A DNA stretch of 64,000 bases from Bradyrhizobium sp. ORS 285 (GTDB lineage Bacteria; Pseudomonadota; Alphaproteobacteria; Rhizobiales; Xanthobacteraceae). Positions 37,082 to 46,493 of the stretch are shown piece by piece (positions within the stretch are counted from its first letter, which is position 1; each line of letters opens with the position of its first letter). Location of the stretch: positions 124,001 through 188,000 of the forward strand of contig NZ_LT859959.1 of assembly GCF_900176205.1 (NCBI RefSeq), given 5' to 3'. The notes under the pieces were generated by a model, which was not told the origin of the DNA, made no database searches, and saw only the letters and a program-made list of their open reading frames with translations. Position numbers and translations under genes: made by a program.

Positions 37082-38815
37082 TCAGCCGAGCCGCAGCCGG
37101 CGTTCGCCGAAGGCATAGAGCGGCCGCCACAGCAGCCGGTTGAACAGAGTGACGAGAATGCACATCACGGCGATGCCGAGCACCACGCGCGGAAAGTCGC
37201 CGCGTTCGGTGGCATCAGCGATATAGGCGCCGAGGCCTGAGGCCGTCAGATGCGTATCGCCCCAGCTCGCCACCTCGGCGACGATCGCCGCATTCCACGA
37301 GCCGCCGGAGGCCGTGATGGCGCCGGTGATGTAATACGGGAAGACACCCGGCAGCACGACCTTGAACCACCAGCGCCAGCCGGTGAGGTGCAGGCTCGCC
37401 GCCGCCTCGCGCAGGTCGGTCGGGAAGGCGCTGGCGCCGGCGATGACGTTGAACAGGATGTACCATTGCGTGCCCAGGACCATCAGCGGGCTGAGCCAGA
37501 CATTGGCGTCCAGTCCGTAGCGCACGATCAGCACGACGAACACGGGGAACGCGAGGTTGGCCGGGAAGGCGGCGAGGAATTGCGCCAAGGGCTGGATGCG
37601 CTCGGCGAGCTTGGGCCGCAGCCCGATCCAGACGCCGACCGGCACCCAGATCAATGAGGCCAACGCAATGAGTACGGCGACGCGGACCAGCGTGATCAGG
37701 CCGTAGCCGAGCGCAGAGAGAACGTCCGACGGCGCCAGGGTCGCCGAGAGATAGAGATAGGTCTTCCAGCCGGCATAGGCGCAGCCGAGAATGACCACGG
37801 CGAGCCAGAGGCCGTCGACGAGCTGCGATGGCGGCGCGTGGCGCACCGGAGCGCTCCAGGCCTGCGGCCAGTTCAGGCGCAGGTTGGAGAACGAGCGGTT
37901 GATCGCCGCGAACGGGATCGAGATCGACCGCAGCGCGCGGGTGCGCCGGAACAGGTCGAGCATCCATGAAACAGGCGGATTGCCTGACGCGGTCTGCTCG
38001 AAGCGGAATTTGTCGGCCCAGGCGACGATCGGGCGGAACAGTAGCTGGTCATACGCCGTGATCACCAGCAGCATCGTCAGCAGTGCGGCGCCGATCGCGG
38101 CGAGATCCTTCTGCTGGATCGCGAGCGCGACATAGGAGCCGATGCCGGGCAAAGTGACTGTGGTGTTGCCGACCGTGATCGCCTCCGACGCCACGACGAA
38201 GAACCAGCCGCCGGACATCGACATCATCGCATTCCAGATCAGGCCGGGCATCGCATAGGGCACGTCGAGCCGCCAGAAGCGCTGCCAGCCGGAGAGGTGG
38301 AAGCTGCGCGTCGCCTCCTCCAGGTCCTTCGGCACGTTGCGCATCGACTGGTACATGCTGAAGGTCATGTTCCAGGCCTGGCTGGTGAAGATCGCGAACA
38401 CGCAGGCGAGCTCGGCGCCCAGCACTTTGCCCGGGAACAGGTTCATGAAGAACACGACGGTGAAGGTCAGGAAGCCGAGGATCGGCACCGATTGCAGGAT
38501 GTCGAGCAGTGGGATCAGCACGATCTCGGCGCGGCGGCTCTTCGCCGCGAGCGCCGCGTAGACGAACGTGAAGAGGAGCGAGCAGACGATCGCGAGCAGC
38601 ATGCGGAGCGTCGTGCGTAGCGCATAGAGCGGCAGGTTGGACGGGTCCAGCGACACCGGCGCGGTGTCGAGCGCCGACAGCGGCAGCGTGGTCTGCTCGC
38701 CGCCATAGACGATCAGCACCATCGCACCGACCACGATGATCAGCGCGACGACGTCCCAGATGTTGGGGCGCACGGCCTCGCGCAGCACGGTGGTCCTGAT
38801 GTCCTGAAGCAGCAT
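37082..38815 (-). CDS. Tandem-fused ABC transporter permease
   Basis: 577 residues containing two permease units. Unit 1 (~1-280) ends with EEATRSFHLSGWQRFWRLDVPYAMPGLIWNAMMS; unit 2 (~330-577) repeats the same loop, REAAASLHLTGWRWWFKVVLPGVFPYYITGAI. Both loops are the EAA coupling helices for the ATPase. A single gene thus supplies both halves of the membrane channel, partner of the ATPase encoded just downstream. Confidence 0.92.
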   Translation of the reverse strand: MLLQDIRTTVLREAVRPNIWDVVALIIVVGAMVLIVYGGEQTTLPLSALDTAPVSLDPSNLPLYALRTTLRMLLAIVCSLLFTFVYAALAAKSRRAEIVLIPLLDILQSVPILGFLTFTVVFFMNLFPGKVLGAELACVFAIFTSQAWNMTFSMYQSMRNVPKDLEEATRSFHLSGWQRFWRLDVPYAMPGLIWNAMMSMSGGWFFVVASEAITVGNTTVTLPGIGSYVALAIQQKDLAAIGAALLTMLLVITAYDQLLFRPIVAWADKFRFEQTASGNPPVSWMLDLFRRTRALRSISIPFAAINRSFSNLRLNWPQAWSAPVRHAPPSQLVDGLWLAVVILGCAYAGWKTYLYLSATLAPSDVLSALGYGLITLVRVAVLIALASLIWVPVGVWIGLRPKLAERIQPLAQFLAAFPANLAFPVFVVLIVRYGLDANVWLSPLMVLGTQWYILFNVIAGASAFPTDLREAAASLHLTGWRWWFKVVLPGVFPYYITGAITASGGSWNAAIVAEVASWGDTHLTASGLGAYIADATERGDFPRVVLGIAVMCILVTLFNRLLWRPLYAFGERRLRLG

Positions 38816-39068
38816 CGGCGTGTCTCGTCTCGGCGGCCGCAGCCATTGGCTGCGGACGGGTCCTCGTCATGGCCTTGAGGGCTAGTCGTGCCGGCTGGCG
38901 GCCGGCCGAATCCGCACCCTAAGTGCCCTCTGTGATGGTTTGATTTCAAGCGCTGACGACCGGGAATTCCGGTCTCGACCGGCCTATCAAAGGATATGCG
39001 GGCCGCGTCTTCACGTTCCCGCGACATCTTCTGTCCGGGCTGTGCCTGTCGTCGGCCCTCGGGACTTG

Positions 39069-39400
39069 TGAGGGCGCAGGGAAGGCCGGACCTCGACTGA
39101 GGCCCGTGGCCCGCCTGCGGAAAAAAGTGCAGGCGGCAGGTACCACAGGTTCAGCCGGACAGACCCGGCCCTCCCTGCGCGATCGGTTTTAACGGCTTAT
39201 ACGTGCTCTCCTCGGTGCGCCGGGCTTTCTGGCCACCGTGGCGACGACACGCGTTACGCGCGCTGCCGCGGACCTCAGCGTCGGGAGGTCAGGACCACAC
39301 GATTTCGCCGTCCGTGATGCCAGCGCTCGTCCAGCGCCGCCATCACGTCCATCGCATTGCCGGCCCAACGTTCGTGACGACGCGTACGCCCCTTGTGTAC
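39069..39400 (-). repeat. Long dispersed intergenic repeat, copy 2 (inverted)
   Basis: Reverse complement of the element at 7641-7978: the same hairpin (CCGCCTGC..GCAGGCGG, here around GGAAAAAAGT), then GGAGGTCAGGACCACACG and CGTACGCCCC in mirrored order. No gene is supported between 38816 and 39581 outside this repeat; a short palindrome CCGCAGCCATTGGCTGCGG lies at 38838-38856. Confidence 0.75.
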
Positions 39401-39423
39401 GCGATATCTGCCAGAATGTGCGA

Positions 39424-39450
39424 ACGGGCGGTTCTCGCAAAACCGCCCGT
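39424..39450. repeat. Perfect 10-bp hairpin upstream of the transposase
   Basis: ACGGGCGGTT and AACCGCCCGT surround a 7-base loop. It lies between the long repeat and the IS110-type transposase start. It may belong to the element's non-coding end or to the repeat. Confidence 0.55.
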
Positions 39451-39581
39451 CGCTGGATCTGAGCCCGTTACGCCCCAAACGCGGCAGAGCCTGTATCAGA
39501 GCGAGGGACAGCTCCGGTGATCTTCCTCAACCCGAACAGTTGCAAGGGCTTCGAGCCCATACAAGGCAAGGAAGGGAGTGG

Positions 39582-40549
39582 ATGATGACACAGATCGCAA
39601 ATGGTGTCGCTGGTATCGATGTGGCCAAGGACAAGGTGGACGGCTGCATTCGGAAACTCGGAGTACGGCAGACATTCCCGAGCAGTTCGCTTGGGCATCG
39701 CCAGTTGGTGGCCTTGCTTCGCAAGCACAAGGTGACCAAGGTCGTCATGGAGGCCAGCGGCGGCTATGAGCGCGAATGGGCCAAGGCGCTGCGCGAGGCC
39801 GGGATAGAGGTGCGGATCGTTGATCCCAAACGGGTTCGCAGCTTCGCCTTGTCGGCGGGGCGACTGGCGAAGAACGACACGATCGACGCGGAGATGATTG
39901 CCTGGTTCGCCGAGACGTTCGATGAGGCACCGAGCCAGACCTACGATGCTGCACGCGAGGAACTGGCGGGGCTGGTGAAAGCGCGCAAGAACCTGATGGA
40001 TCTGAAAACCCGTTTGCAGAACCAGAACGAGCATGTTGTGCCGGATTGGCGCAGAAGGCCCATTCCCAGGTGTTGAAGACGCTCGCGGCCCAGATTGCGA
40101 AGCTCGAGGCTGCGATCTTCGCCAGGGTCAAGGCGACGCCGGAATTTGCCGAGCGCGCCGAGATCATTGAAAGTGTGCCGGGGCTTGCCGGCATGACCTC
40201 CGCGCTCCTCATCGCAGGAGCGCCGGAACTCGGCAAGGTGAGTGATAGGATCGCCGCTGCCCTGATCGGTGTTGCCCCTTACGACGACGACAGCGGCAAG
40301 CGCCGAGGCGAGCGCCACATCAAGGGAGGTCGGCGCTGGGTGAGAAACGGCCTGTTCCTTCCCTGCCTCGGAGCAGCGACGCAGCATAATCCGGTGCTCA
40401 AGACCTACTATGAACACCTCATCGCCAAGGGCAAAGAGCCGAAAGTTGCCCTCATCGCCTGTATGCGCAAGCTGATCATCATCCTCAACACGATGATCGC
40501 CCGCGGCGAAAAATGGAATCCCACGCAGCCGCGCGTTGCGATGAACTGA
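39582..40549 (+). pseudogene. IS110-family transposase, frameshifted
   Basis: The N-terminal half starts at ATG 39582 (MMTQIANGVAGIDVAKD; acidic active-site residues in GIDVAKD, VMEASGG and KNDTIDAEM) and ends in the wrong frame at 40076. The C-terminal half, in the -1 frame, continues QKAHSQVLKTLAAQIAKLEAAI, IIESVPGLAGMTSALLIAGAPEL (Transposase_20) and RRWVRNGLFLPCLGAATQHNP. Both parts are in order and overlap by about 30 bases at 40046-40076. A single lost T near GATTGGCG would explain it. A programmed frameshift is less likely, as the region has no slippery heptamer I can see. Confidence 0.85.
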
Positions 40550-40559
40550 TCGAGCGCCA

Positions 40560-40588
40560 CATGCGCTCGGTTCACGACCGAGCGCATG
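40560..40588. repeat. 12-bp hairpin just after the transposase
   Basis: CATGCGCTCGGT pairs perfectly with ACCGAGCGCATG around loop TCACG, 11 bases after the transposase stop. It may be a terminator or the insertion-sequence end. The rest of 40589-40955 shows nothing I can name. Confidence 0.65.
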
Positions 40589-40955
40589 CCAAGCCAACAG
40601 GACGGCGAGCGGACGGGGTCAAGGCCTTCAGCCGCCGAAGGCGGGGGCGCGTCTCGCGCCAGCCTTGAGGCCGGCCGTTCGCCGGCCTACCTCGAAAGCA
40701 CAGTTGCTCATCAGGACCGGAACGGAGGGAGGATAGAACGGAAGTTATGATTTTCGGAAGCGGTTTATTTTTCGCGGAGGATCTTGAAACGGGGCTTCGT
40801 GTTGGGCGCGCAACGGAAATGAGTGTTTTGGCGCAGGCTGTCAGAGGGCTGCATTAGCCCTCTGCCGCCGTGTTGGAGATCGGCACTCCGCCCGACGGGC
40901 GAATCGGACATCGAAGAATTGTTTGTGGCACGTAGAGCGCGGTGGGCTCAGTGCA

Positions 40956-41133
40956 ACCTCTCCCCGCCCTTTGCGGGGAGAGGTCGGATTGCGCAGCAAT
41001 CCGGGTGAGGGGCATGGCACAAGTGGAGCTGCATTGCAGGTCTATCGGACTCACGGGCCGGTGCTAATAGTTCGCACCGCCCGTGTGGCTGCCCCTCACC
41101 CCGACCCTCTCCCCGTGAAGAACGGGGAGAGGG
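40956..41133. repeat. Mosaic palindromic repeat (CTCTCCC family), copy 2
   Basis: Same length (178 bases) and block order as 10198-10375: ACCTCTCCCC..GGGGAGAGGT, CGGATTGCGCAGCAATCCG, GGGTGAGGGG..CCCCTCACCC, CCTCTCCCC..GGGGAGAGG. The centres differ in sequence but keep pairing. Confidence 0.8.
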
Positions 41134-41168
41134 AGCCTACCGTTCGGGCGGAAAGAGCAGGCGCTCAC

Positions 41169-42479
41169 CTACCCCACATTCGGCTCGGCGCCGTCCGGCG
41201 CGAGCTTCGTGGCCAGGATCTTGTCGATGCGGCGGCCGTCGAGGTCGATGATTTCGAAGCGCCAGCCGTCGAGCTCGAAACTCTGGCCGACCTCGGGCAC
41301 GCTGCCGAAGTGCTGTAGCACCAGACCCGCGACGGTGTGATAGCCGCGATGCGGCGGCACTTCGATGGCGAGGGCATCGGCGAACTCGTCGAGTGGCATC
41401 CAGCCGGAGACCAGCAGCGAACCGTCGTCGCGGCGGACGCAGGCGGGCTCAGGTGGGCCTTCCTCCGAGGAGAACGCGCCGACGATGGATTCGAGAATGT
41501 CGGCTGCCGTCACGACACCTTCGAATGCGCCGTATTCATCGTGGACCAGGCCCATATGCACCGGCGCCACTTTCAGGATTGCGATGACGTCGCGAGCATC
41601 GACGGTCGAGGGGATGATCGGCACTTCGCGCACCAGGCTGCGCAAGTCCGGCGTCTCGTCGCGCAAATAGGCCGCCAGCAGATCCTTGGCCTGCAGCACG
41701 CCGATCGGGCGGTCGCGCTCGCCGTCTGAGACGGGCAGGCGCGAATGGGGGCTCTTGGCGAGCAGCTCGCGGATCGTTTTGGGGTCATCGTTGAGATCGA
41801 CGACATCGACCTCCGGGCGCGGCGTCATGATGGCGCCGACCGGGCGGTCGCCGAGCCGCATCACGCCAGCGATCATCTCCTTCTCGCCCGGCTCGAGCAC
41901 GCCGGCGGTCTCGGCCTCGCGGACGAGATGATGGATCTCGGCCTCAGACACCTTCTCCTCAGCCTCGCCGGAGCGCCCGAGCAGCGCCAGGATCAGCTTG
42001 CCGGACACATCCAGCAGGACCACCAGCGGGAGCGAGACCTTGGCGAGCAGCTGCATCGCCGGCGCAACCCGCACCGCGATCGCCTCGGGATCACGCAACG
42101 CGACCTGCTTCGGCACGAGCTCGCCGACGATCAGGGTGGCATACGTGATGATGGTGACCACGAGGCCGACGCCGACGATGTCCGCGACCGAGGCCGACAA
42201 TCCCAGCTCGAGCAGCGTTTGCGTCAGCCGTTGGCCGAGCGTGGCGCCGGAAAAGGCGCCGGAGAGTACGCCGACCAGGGTGATGCCGATCTGCACGGTC
42301 GACAGGAAGCGTCCGGGATCGGAGGCCAAGGTCAGCGCCCGCCGCGCGCCGGACACGCCCTTTTCCGCCAGCAGCGCCAGCCGGGCGGGGCGCGAGGACA
42401 CGATGGCCAGCTCGGACATGGATAACAGTCCGTTGACGACGATGAGGACGACGATGATGGCGAGTTCGGCGGACAGCAT
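41169..42479 (-). CDS. CNNM/CorC-HlyC family membrane protein
   Basis: 436 residues. Order: DUF21 membrane domain (1-~190; VLIVVNGLLSMSELAIVSSRPARLALLAEKG, NPxx-like IVGELVPKQVAL), paired CBS domains (RPVGAIMTPRPEVDVVDL .. HMGLVHDEYGAFEGVVTAADILE, ~210-330), and a C-terminal CorC_HlyC domain (~345-430; GYHTVAGLVLQHFGSVPEVG). This is the magnesium/cobalt efflux and hemolysin-C-like family in the inner membrane. Monocistronic between repeats. Confidence 0.92.
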   Translation of the reverse strand: MLSAELAIIVVLIVVNGLLSMSELAIVSSRPARLALLAEKGVSGARRALTLASDPGRFLSTVQIGITLVGVLSGAFSGATLGQRLTQTLLELGLSASVADIVGVGLVVTIITYATLIVGELVPKQVALRDPEAIAVRVAPAMQLLAKVSLPLVVLLDVSGKLILALLGRSGEAEEKVSEAEIHHLVREAETAGVLEPGEKEMIAGVMRLGDRPVGAIMTPRPEVDVVDLNDDPKTIRELLAKSPHSRLPVSDGERDRPIGVLQAKDLLAAYLRDETPDLRSLVREVPIIPSTVDARDVIAILKVAPVHMGLVHDEYGAFEGVVTAADILESIVGAFSSEEGPPEPACVRRDDGSLLVSGWMPLDEFADALAIEVPPHRGYHTVAGLVLQHFGSVPEVGQSFELDGWRFEIIDLDGRRIDKILATKLAPDGAEPNVG

Positions 42480-42629
42480 TGCGACCTGATGTGGCGCCCG
42501 GACGGGCGGGAACGGAGACAGCTCCTAGCATATGGGGATGGCCGCCGCCCATTGCCGCGTTGCGGTGCGCGCATGGCGGTTGCGGTCGGAATGCTGGTCG
42601 ATCTGGGCCGTTGGCGGTGCGTCACACTC

Positions 42630-42752
42630 GCTGTCGTCCCGGCCTTGAGCCGCGACCCATAGCCACCGGCTGAAATGAGGCAGGCAACTGGCAGTGACGT
42701 TCCTCGATAGCGTCCGCGGTATGGGTCCCGGCTCAAGGCCGAGACGACACTG
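42630..42752. repeat. Dispersed inverted-repeat element, copy 2
   Basis: Left arm CTGTCGTCCCGGCCTTGAGC matches bases 6086-6105 of copy 1; the right arm GGCTCAAGGCCGAGACGACA is its imperfect complement. Located in the ~450-base gap between two convergent genes. Confidence 0.75.
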
Positions 42753-42782
42753 GAGTTTGGCGAGGCGTTACTGGCTCCACGG

Positions 42783-42864
42783 CGTCATTGCGAGCGTAGC
42801 GAAGCAATCCAGAGTGGTGGGCGGGACTCTGGATTGCTTCGTCGCTTCGCTCCTCGCAATGACG
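42783..42864. repeat. Palindromic repeat (CGTCATTGCGAG type)
   Basis: CGTCATTGCGAG (42783-42794) is mirrored by CTCGCAATGACG (42853-42864), with GAAGCAATCCAGAGT / ACTCTGGATTGCTTC as inner arms. A long hairpin of about 80 bases, a family known from many alphaproteobacterial genomes. Together with copy 2 of the inverted repeat it fills most of this gap. Confidence 0.8.
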
Positions 42865-42924
42865 GTGCGTGAGGATACAGCTGCAGACCTACTTGCGACC
42901 GCGCTCGCTTCGGGCGGTTCGGCC

Positions 42925-44907
42925 TCAAAAATCGCCGTGCAGACGTCCCGAGAAGATCGACACCGGGCCGCGGTCGGCGTTGTAGGCGGGGTTGTTGACG
43001 AACTGGTAGTCGGCCGTGAAGGTCAGGTATTTGTTGATCGAATAGGCGTAGTAGGCCTCGATGATGGTCTCGCGGCGATAGTTCAGCGCGCCGTCGCCGA
43101 TCAGGGGGCCGAGGCCGCCGGCGGCGAGGAAGGCGCGGTGATCGCCCGACAGGCCGTTGGTGACGCCGGCGATGCCGATCGTGTCGTCGGGGCGGCCCCA
43201 GCGATTGCCCTTGATCGAGGCGCCGAGCGACAGGCTGTTGTCGATGTCGGTGAACGCCATGATCTCGGTCTTGCCGTCGTTCCAGCTCCAGCGGCCGAAC
43301 AGGCCGAGCTCGTCCGACAGCGCCTGGTCGAAGCTGACGACATAGCCGTATTTGCTGCGGCCGCGACGGGTCTGGGTGATGTCGGCATTGAGCGCGGGAT
43401 TGTCGAGCGTCTCGCGATAGCTGCCGGAGAACACGCTGTTGAACCAGCCGATGGTGCGCAGGTGTCCCGGCTGCGAGAACAGCTGATAGCGCATTTCCAG
43501 CTCGAGCACGTATTCGCCGCGCCGGAACACGTTCATGTCGAAATTGTTCGAGTTCGAGGTGGCGTCGACCAGGAAGTAGCCGGTGCGCAGCGCCCAGTTC
43601 TTCTGGTTCAATTCGGCGGTCGCGCCATAGGTCAGGCCGAGCTTGTCGGCGGCGTAGTCGAAGGCGCCGGGCGCCCACACCGACCAGTTCATGAAGTCCT
43701 TGCGCGCATCCTTGGCGTAGGCGTTGCCGTCGAACACGTCGAGCACGGGGAATTTGCCGATCTGGAACGTCAGGCGCGAGATGTCCTGCTTGCCTGAGAG
43801 CTGCAGCTGGCCGGAGCCGAGCTGCTCCTGCTCGCCGCCGAAGCCGAAGGTCTGGCGCAGGAACAGCCGCGACGTGTTGTAGTGCGGGTAGGGGAAGTCG
43901 GACTTCTGCGCCTCGCCGTTGGAGAAGCCACCGAGCCCGACGGTGTTGCTGAGGCCGAAGCCCTGCAGCAGCTCGGGATTGTAGTAGACCTCGCCGCCGT
44001 CCCACAGCCGTGCATTGATGAACAGGCTGTTGCTCCAGGTCTCCTGGAATTGCCGCGCCGGCGTCAGGCTGTTGGTCCCCGTGTAGGGCGCACGAAAGGC
44101 CGGATAGCCCTGGCCGATGACGGTGGACTGGCCGTGGATCTCCCAGCGGTCCGACTCCGTGTCGGACGGATCGTTCTTGAGCTTGAGCTCGGGGCCACCA
44201 GCGAAATCGAGCTTGCGGTTGAGGCCAACACGCAGGGTCTGGAAATCCAGCGCGGAGGTGTAGTTGGCTCCGTTGGAGAAGTTGACGCCGCCATTCTCGA
44301 AGCGGTTGTAGAGATATTCGAGCCGCCAGCTCCAGTGCGGCGCAAAGCCGCGCTCGATGCCGGCGCCCACCACCCAGCCAAGCCGCGTCGTGAGCAGCTT
44401 CTCGTTGGCGGTCGCCGTCGTGTTGATGAAGCGACCGCCGGTAAAGGCGAGACCGCCGGTGGCATAGACCAGCCAGTCGCCCTGGGCGTAGCCGACGCGG
44501 CCGCGCGCCGTGGCGACGTAGTCCCACAGCTCGGACACGTTCGAGCCGGGCGTGCCGAGCATCGCGACGGTGTGGTTTGATGTCAGATAGTTCGGGAAGC
44601 TGAAGTCGCCTTCCAGGCCGAGCAGCAGGCCCGAGCGGGTTACCCAATTGTAGCCGGCCTGCACGCCGCCGGTGAGCCCGCTGAACCGGCTGCCGGCGCT
44701 GATGTTGCCGCTCGGATCGGTCAGGGTCGCCCGGGCGTGGTCACGGGTGTAGCCGGCATGGCCACCGACATAGAGCCCGGTCCAGTCGAACACGGTCTGC
44801 GCCACCCGGGTCTTGACCGGCAAGTCGGCGGCCGCAGCGGGCGCCGCCAGCGCGGCGATCACGGCGCCGGCCAGGATCATCTCCGGGGTGCAGTTCGAGC
44901 GGATCAT
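42925..44907 (-). CDS. Omp25-like barrel fused to an OprB-like carbohydrate porin
   Basis: 660 residues from ATG 44907; an ATG 23 codons upstream (44976) is possible. Signal peptide (AAPAAA-ADLPVK). Residues ~30-240 form an outer-membrane beta-barrel with DWTGLYVGGHAGYTR, GLTGGVQAGYNWVTRSG, GRVGYAQGDWLVYATGGLAF and WRLEYLYNRF, as in Omp25/RopB. Residues ~260-660 follow the OprB sugar-porin pattern: FQETWSNSLFINARLWDGGEVYYNPEL, GNAYAKDARKDFMNWSVW and YYAYSINKYLTFTADYQF. Both parts are complete, so two barrels may sit side by side in the outer membrane. Confidence 0.85.
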   Translation of the reverse strand: MIRSNCTPEMILAGAVIAALAAPAAAADLPVKTRVAQTVFDWTGLYVGGHAGYTRDHARATLTDPSGNISAGSRFSGLTGGVQAGYNWVTRSGLLLGLEGDFSFPNYLTSNHTVAMLGTPGSNVSELWDYVATARGRVGYAQGDWLVYATGGLAFTGGRFINTTATANEKLLTTRLGWVVGAGIERGFAPHWSWRLEYLYNRFENGGVNFSNGANYTSALDFQTLRVGLNRKLDFAGGPELKLKNDPSDTESDRWEIHGQSTVIGQGYPAFRAPYTGTNSLTPARQFQETWSNSLFINARLWDGGEVYYNPELLQGFGLSNTVGLGGFSNGEAQKSDFPYPHYNTSRLFLRQTFGFGGEQEQLGSGQLQLSGKQDISRLTFQIGKFPVLDVFDGNAYAKDARKDFMNWSVWAPGAFDYAADKLGLTYGATAELNQKNWALRTGYFLVDATSNSNNFDMNVFRRGEYVLELEMRYQLFSQPGHLRTIGWFNSVFSGSYRETLDNPALNADITQTRRGRSKYGYVVSFDQALSDELGLFGRWSWNDGKTEIMAFTDIDNSLSLGASIKGNRWGRPDDTIGIAGVTNGLSGDHRAFLAAGGLGPLIGDGALNYRRETIIEAYYAYSINKYLTFTADYQFVNNPAYNADRGPVSIFSGRLHGDF

Positions 44908-45124
44908 GGCGGCAGTTTCCCCAAGGCAGAAGCACACGACGGGCAAAGTCACACCTGATTGCCCGCGCACAGTCACGAGAAGATTACGGAGTAGCCGAAC
45001 TTCGATCAGAAATGTGGACGAGCTACGGTAATTTGGGGATGATTTATATTGCGATTAAGTCGCAACAGCAAGATGCGCGCGATTGGCGTGCATGTCCGTG
45101 ATGAGGTGTGATGTTCAGGCAACA

Positions 45125-45156
45125 GACAGCCCGCCCGGGACGCCGGGCGGGCTGTC
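45125..45156 (-). terminator. Strong hairpin downstream of the glycine-rich gene
   Basis: A perfect 14-bp stem, GACAGCCCGCCCGG / CCGGGCGGGCTGTC, with loop GACG. It lies about 100 bases past the stop of the leftward glycine-rich gene and before the porin promoter. There is no clear T-run. Nothing else stands out in the 350-base gap 44908-45259. Confidence 0.65.
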
Positions 45157-45259
45157 GAGACTCGGATGGCGAAGGTGGGACCGCTCGGGCGGCGAAGAGC
45201 GAGGCTGCGCGTTCGGCCCGGCGGGCGTGGGCCGGCCGGGGCCAAGACCAAGGCCGGTA

Positions 45260-45532
45260 TCAACAGCCGCAGGCCCGGACGCGGCCGACATACTGGCCGT
45301 AGATGTTGTACTGCGGCACCCAGCGGCAATAGCGATAGCCGCCGCCATAGCCGTCATTGCTGGCGGCGATGGCGCTGCCGACGACCGCGGCCCCGACGAG
45401 GCCGGCGCCGACGCCCCACCCCCAGTGATGATGGTAGCCGCCGGCGGCGGCCGGCGTGGAGGTCGCGGCGATGCTGCCGGTGACGGCGAGTGCGGCGAGC
45501 GCAACGGCGGCAAGCTTGGACTTGATCGACAT
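45260..45532 (-). CDS. Small secreted glycine-zipper protein
   Basis: 90 residues from ATG 45532, behind AGGAG. Signal peptide (LAAVALAALAVTGSIAATSTPAAA-GG), a Tyr/His-rich segment (GGYHHHWGWG), a short glycine-rich helix (VGAGLVGAAVVGSAIAA) and a C-terminal CRWVPQYNIYGQYVGRVRACGC with possible disulfides. A common rhizobial small-protein type of unknown role. Confidence 0.8.
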   Translation of the reverse strand: MSIKSKLAAVALAALAVTGSIAATSTPAAAGGYHHHWGWGVGAGLVGAAVVGSAIAASNDGYGGGYRYCRWVPQYNIYGQYVGRVRACGC

Positions 45533-45677
45533 CTCAAGGCTCCTGTTGTGCGTTGGGGCGGCCGGTTGCTGGTCGCTTGCCAATTGGACGGAGCCTTTTC
45601 GAAAGCGGTTCGAATCGCACCGGCGTGGTCCGGCGGCGCTTCGAATTTGTTAGTTGTTGCAGGGGCTTGTCGCCGAA

Positions 45678-46493
45678 TCAGAGGCTTGGCAGAGGGCCTG
45701 CGCGGAGCGTGTTCACGTCGAAGTTATCGACATCTTCGAGCAGCGCGCAGAAGGCGCGCGCGCCGTGGTCGAGCACGCGCTCGCCCTTCTCGGCCGAGGC
45801 CTGCGTGGCGTCGCCGACGGCGCCGCTCGCGTTGAGATCCTGCGTTTGCCACGCCAGCGGCGCGGGGCGTTGCGTCGACAGCACGTGGTGGCGCGTTTCC
45901 ATGGCCGCGCCCGAGGAGACGAAATCGGCGATGGCGTCAGTGCGCACCAGCGCGGGATGCCGCGCCAGCATGATCGAGGTCTCGACCGCGCCGCCATGGA
46001 TGCCGTGACGCAGCTCGTCTGCGGAGAAAAGCCCATCGGGGGCGCCGAAGCGCGACCACGACGTCGTCACCACCAGCATGCGATGCGCGGCGCGCAGATC
46101 CTGCGCCACCAGCGTCATCGCGGCGCTGTTGCCGCCATGGCTGGTGACGATCACGAGCTTGCGGATGCCCGCGCGTGCAACGCTGTCGCCGAGCGCGCGC
46201 CAGCTTTGCAGCGCGGTCACGGTCGGCAGGGTCAGCGTGCCCGGAAAATCGATGTGCTCGGTGGAGATCCCGACCGGCTGCACCGGCAGGACCGTCACCG
46301 GCAGGGCCGGCGGCAGCAGCGCGCGGACGCGGGCGAGATAGGCGTCGGCGATGTAGACGTCGGTGCCAACAGGCAGATGCGGGCCATGCTGCTCGGTGGC
46401 GGCAAGCGGCAGCACTGCGATCCAGCTCGCCGCCTCCGGCGTTCCCAATGCAGGCCAGCTCAGTTCGGTCCAATCGCGGGGCGGCACGGTCAT
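45678..46493 (-). CDS. Creatininase-family amidohydrolase
   Basis: 271 residues from ATG 46493. Metal-site blocks: ATEQHGPHLPVGTD (Glu, His, Asp ligands), VTSHGGNSAAM and LFSADELRHGIHGGAVETSIML (His and Glu). The family hydrolyses cyclic amides or related bonds (creatinine, formylated or ring-amide intermediates). Divergent from the THI5-like ABC importer with 91 bases between, so they may act on one imported compound. Confidence 0.9.
   Translation of the reverse strand: MTVPPRDWTELSWPALGTPEAASWIAVLPLAATEQHGPHLPVGTDVYIADAYLARVRALLPPALPVTVLPVQPVGISTEHIDFPGTLTLPTVTALQSWRALGDSVARAGIRKLVIVTSHGGNSAAMTLVAQDLRAAHRMLVVTTSWSRFGAPDGLFSADELRHGIHGGAVETSIMLARHPALVRTDAIADFVSSGAAMETRHHVLSTQRPAPLAWQTQDLNASGAVGDATQASAEKGERVLDHGARAFCALLEDVDNFDVNTLRAGPLPSL

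Noticed and set aside
33898..37116. Long minus-strand frame of 1072 codons over the sigma and DUF4142 genes and part of the ABC ATPase region
   Set aside because: Its sense partners are clear genes; the translated product has low-complexity basic composition.
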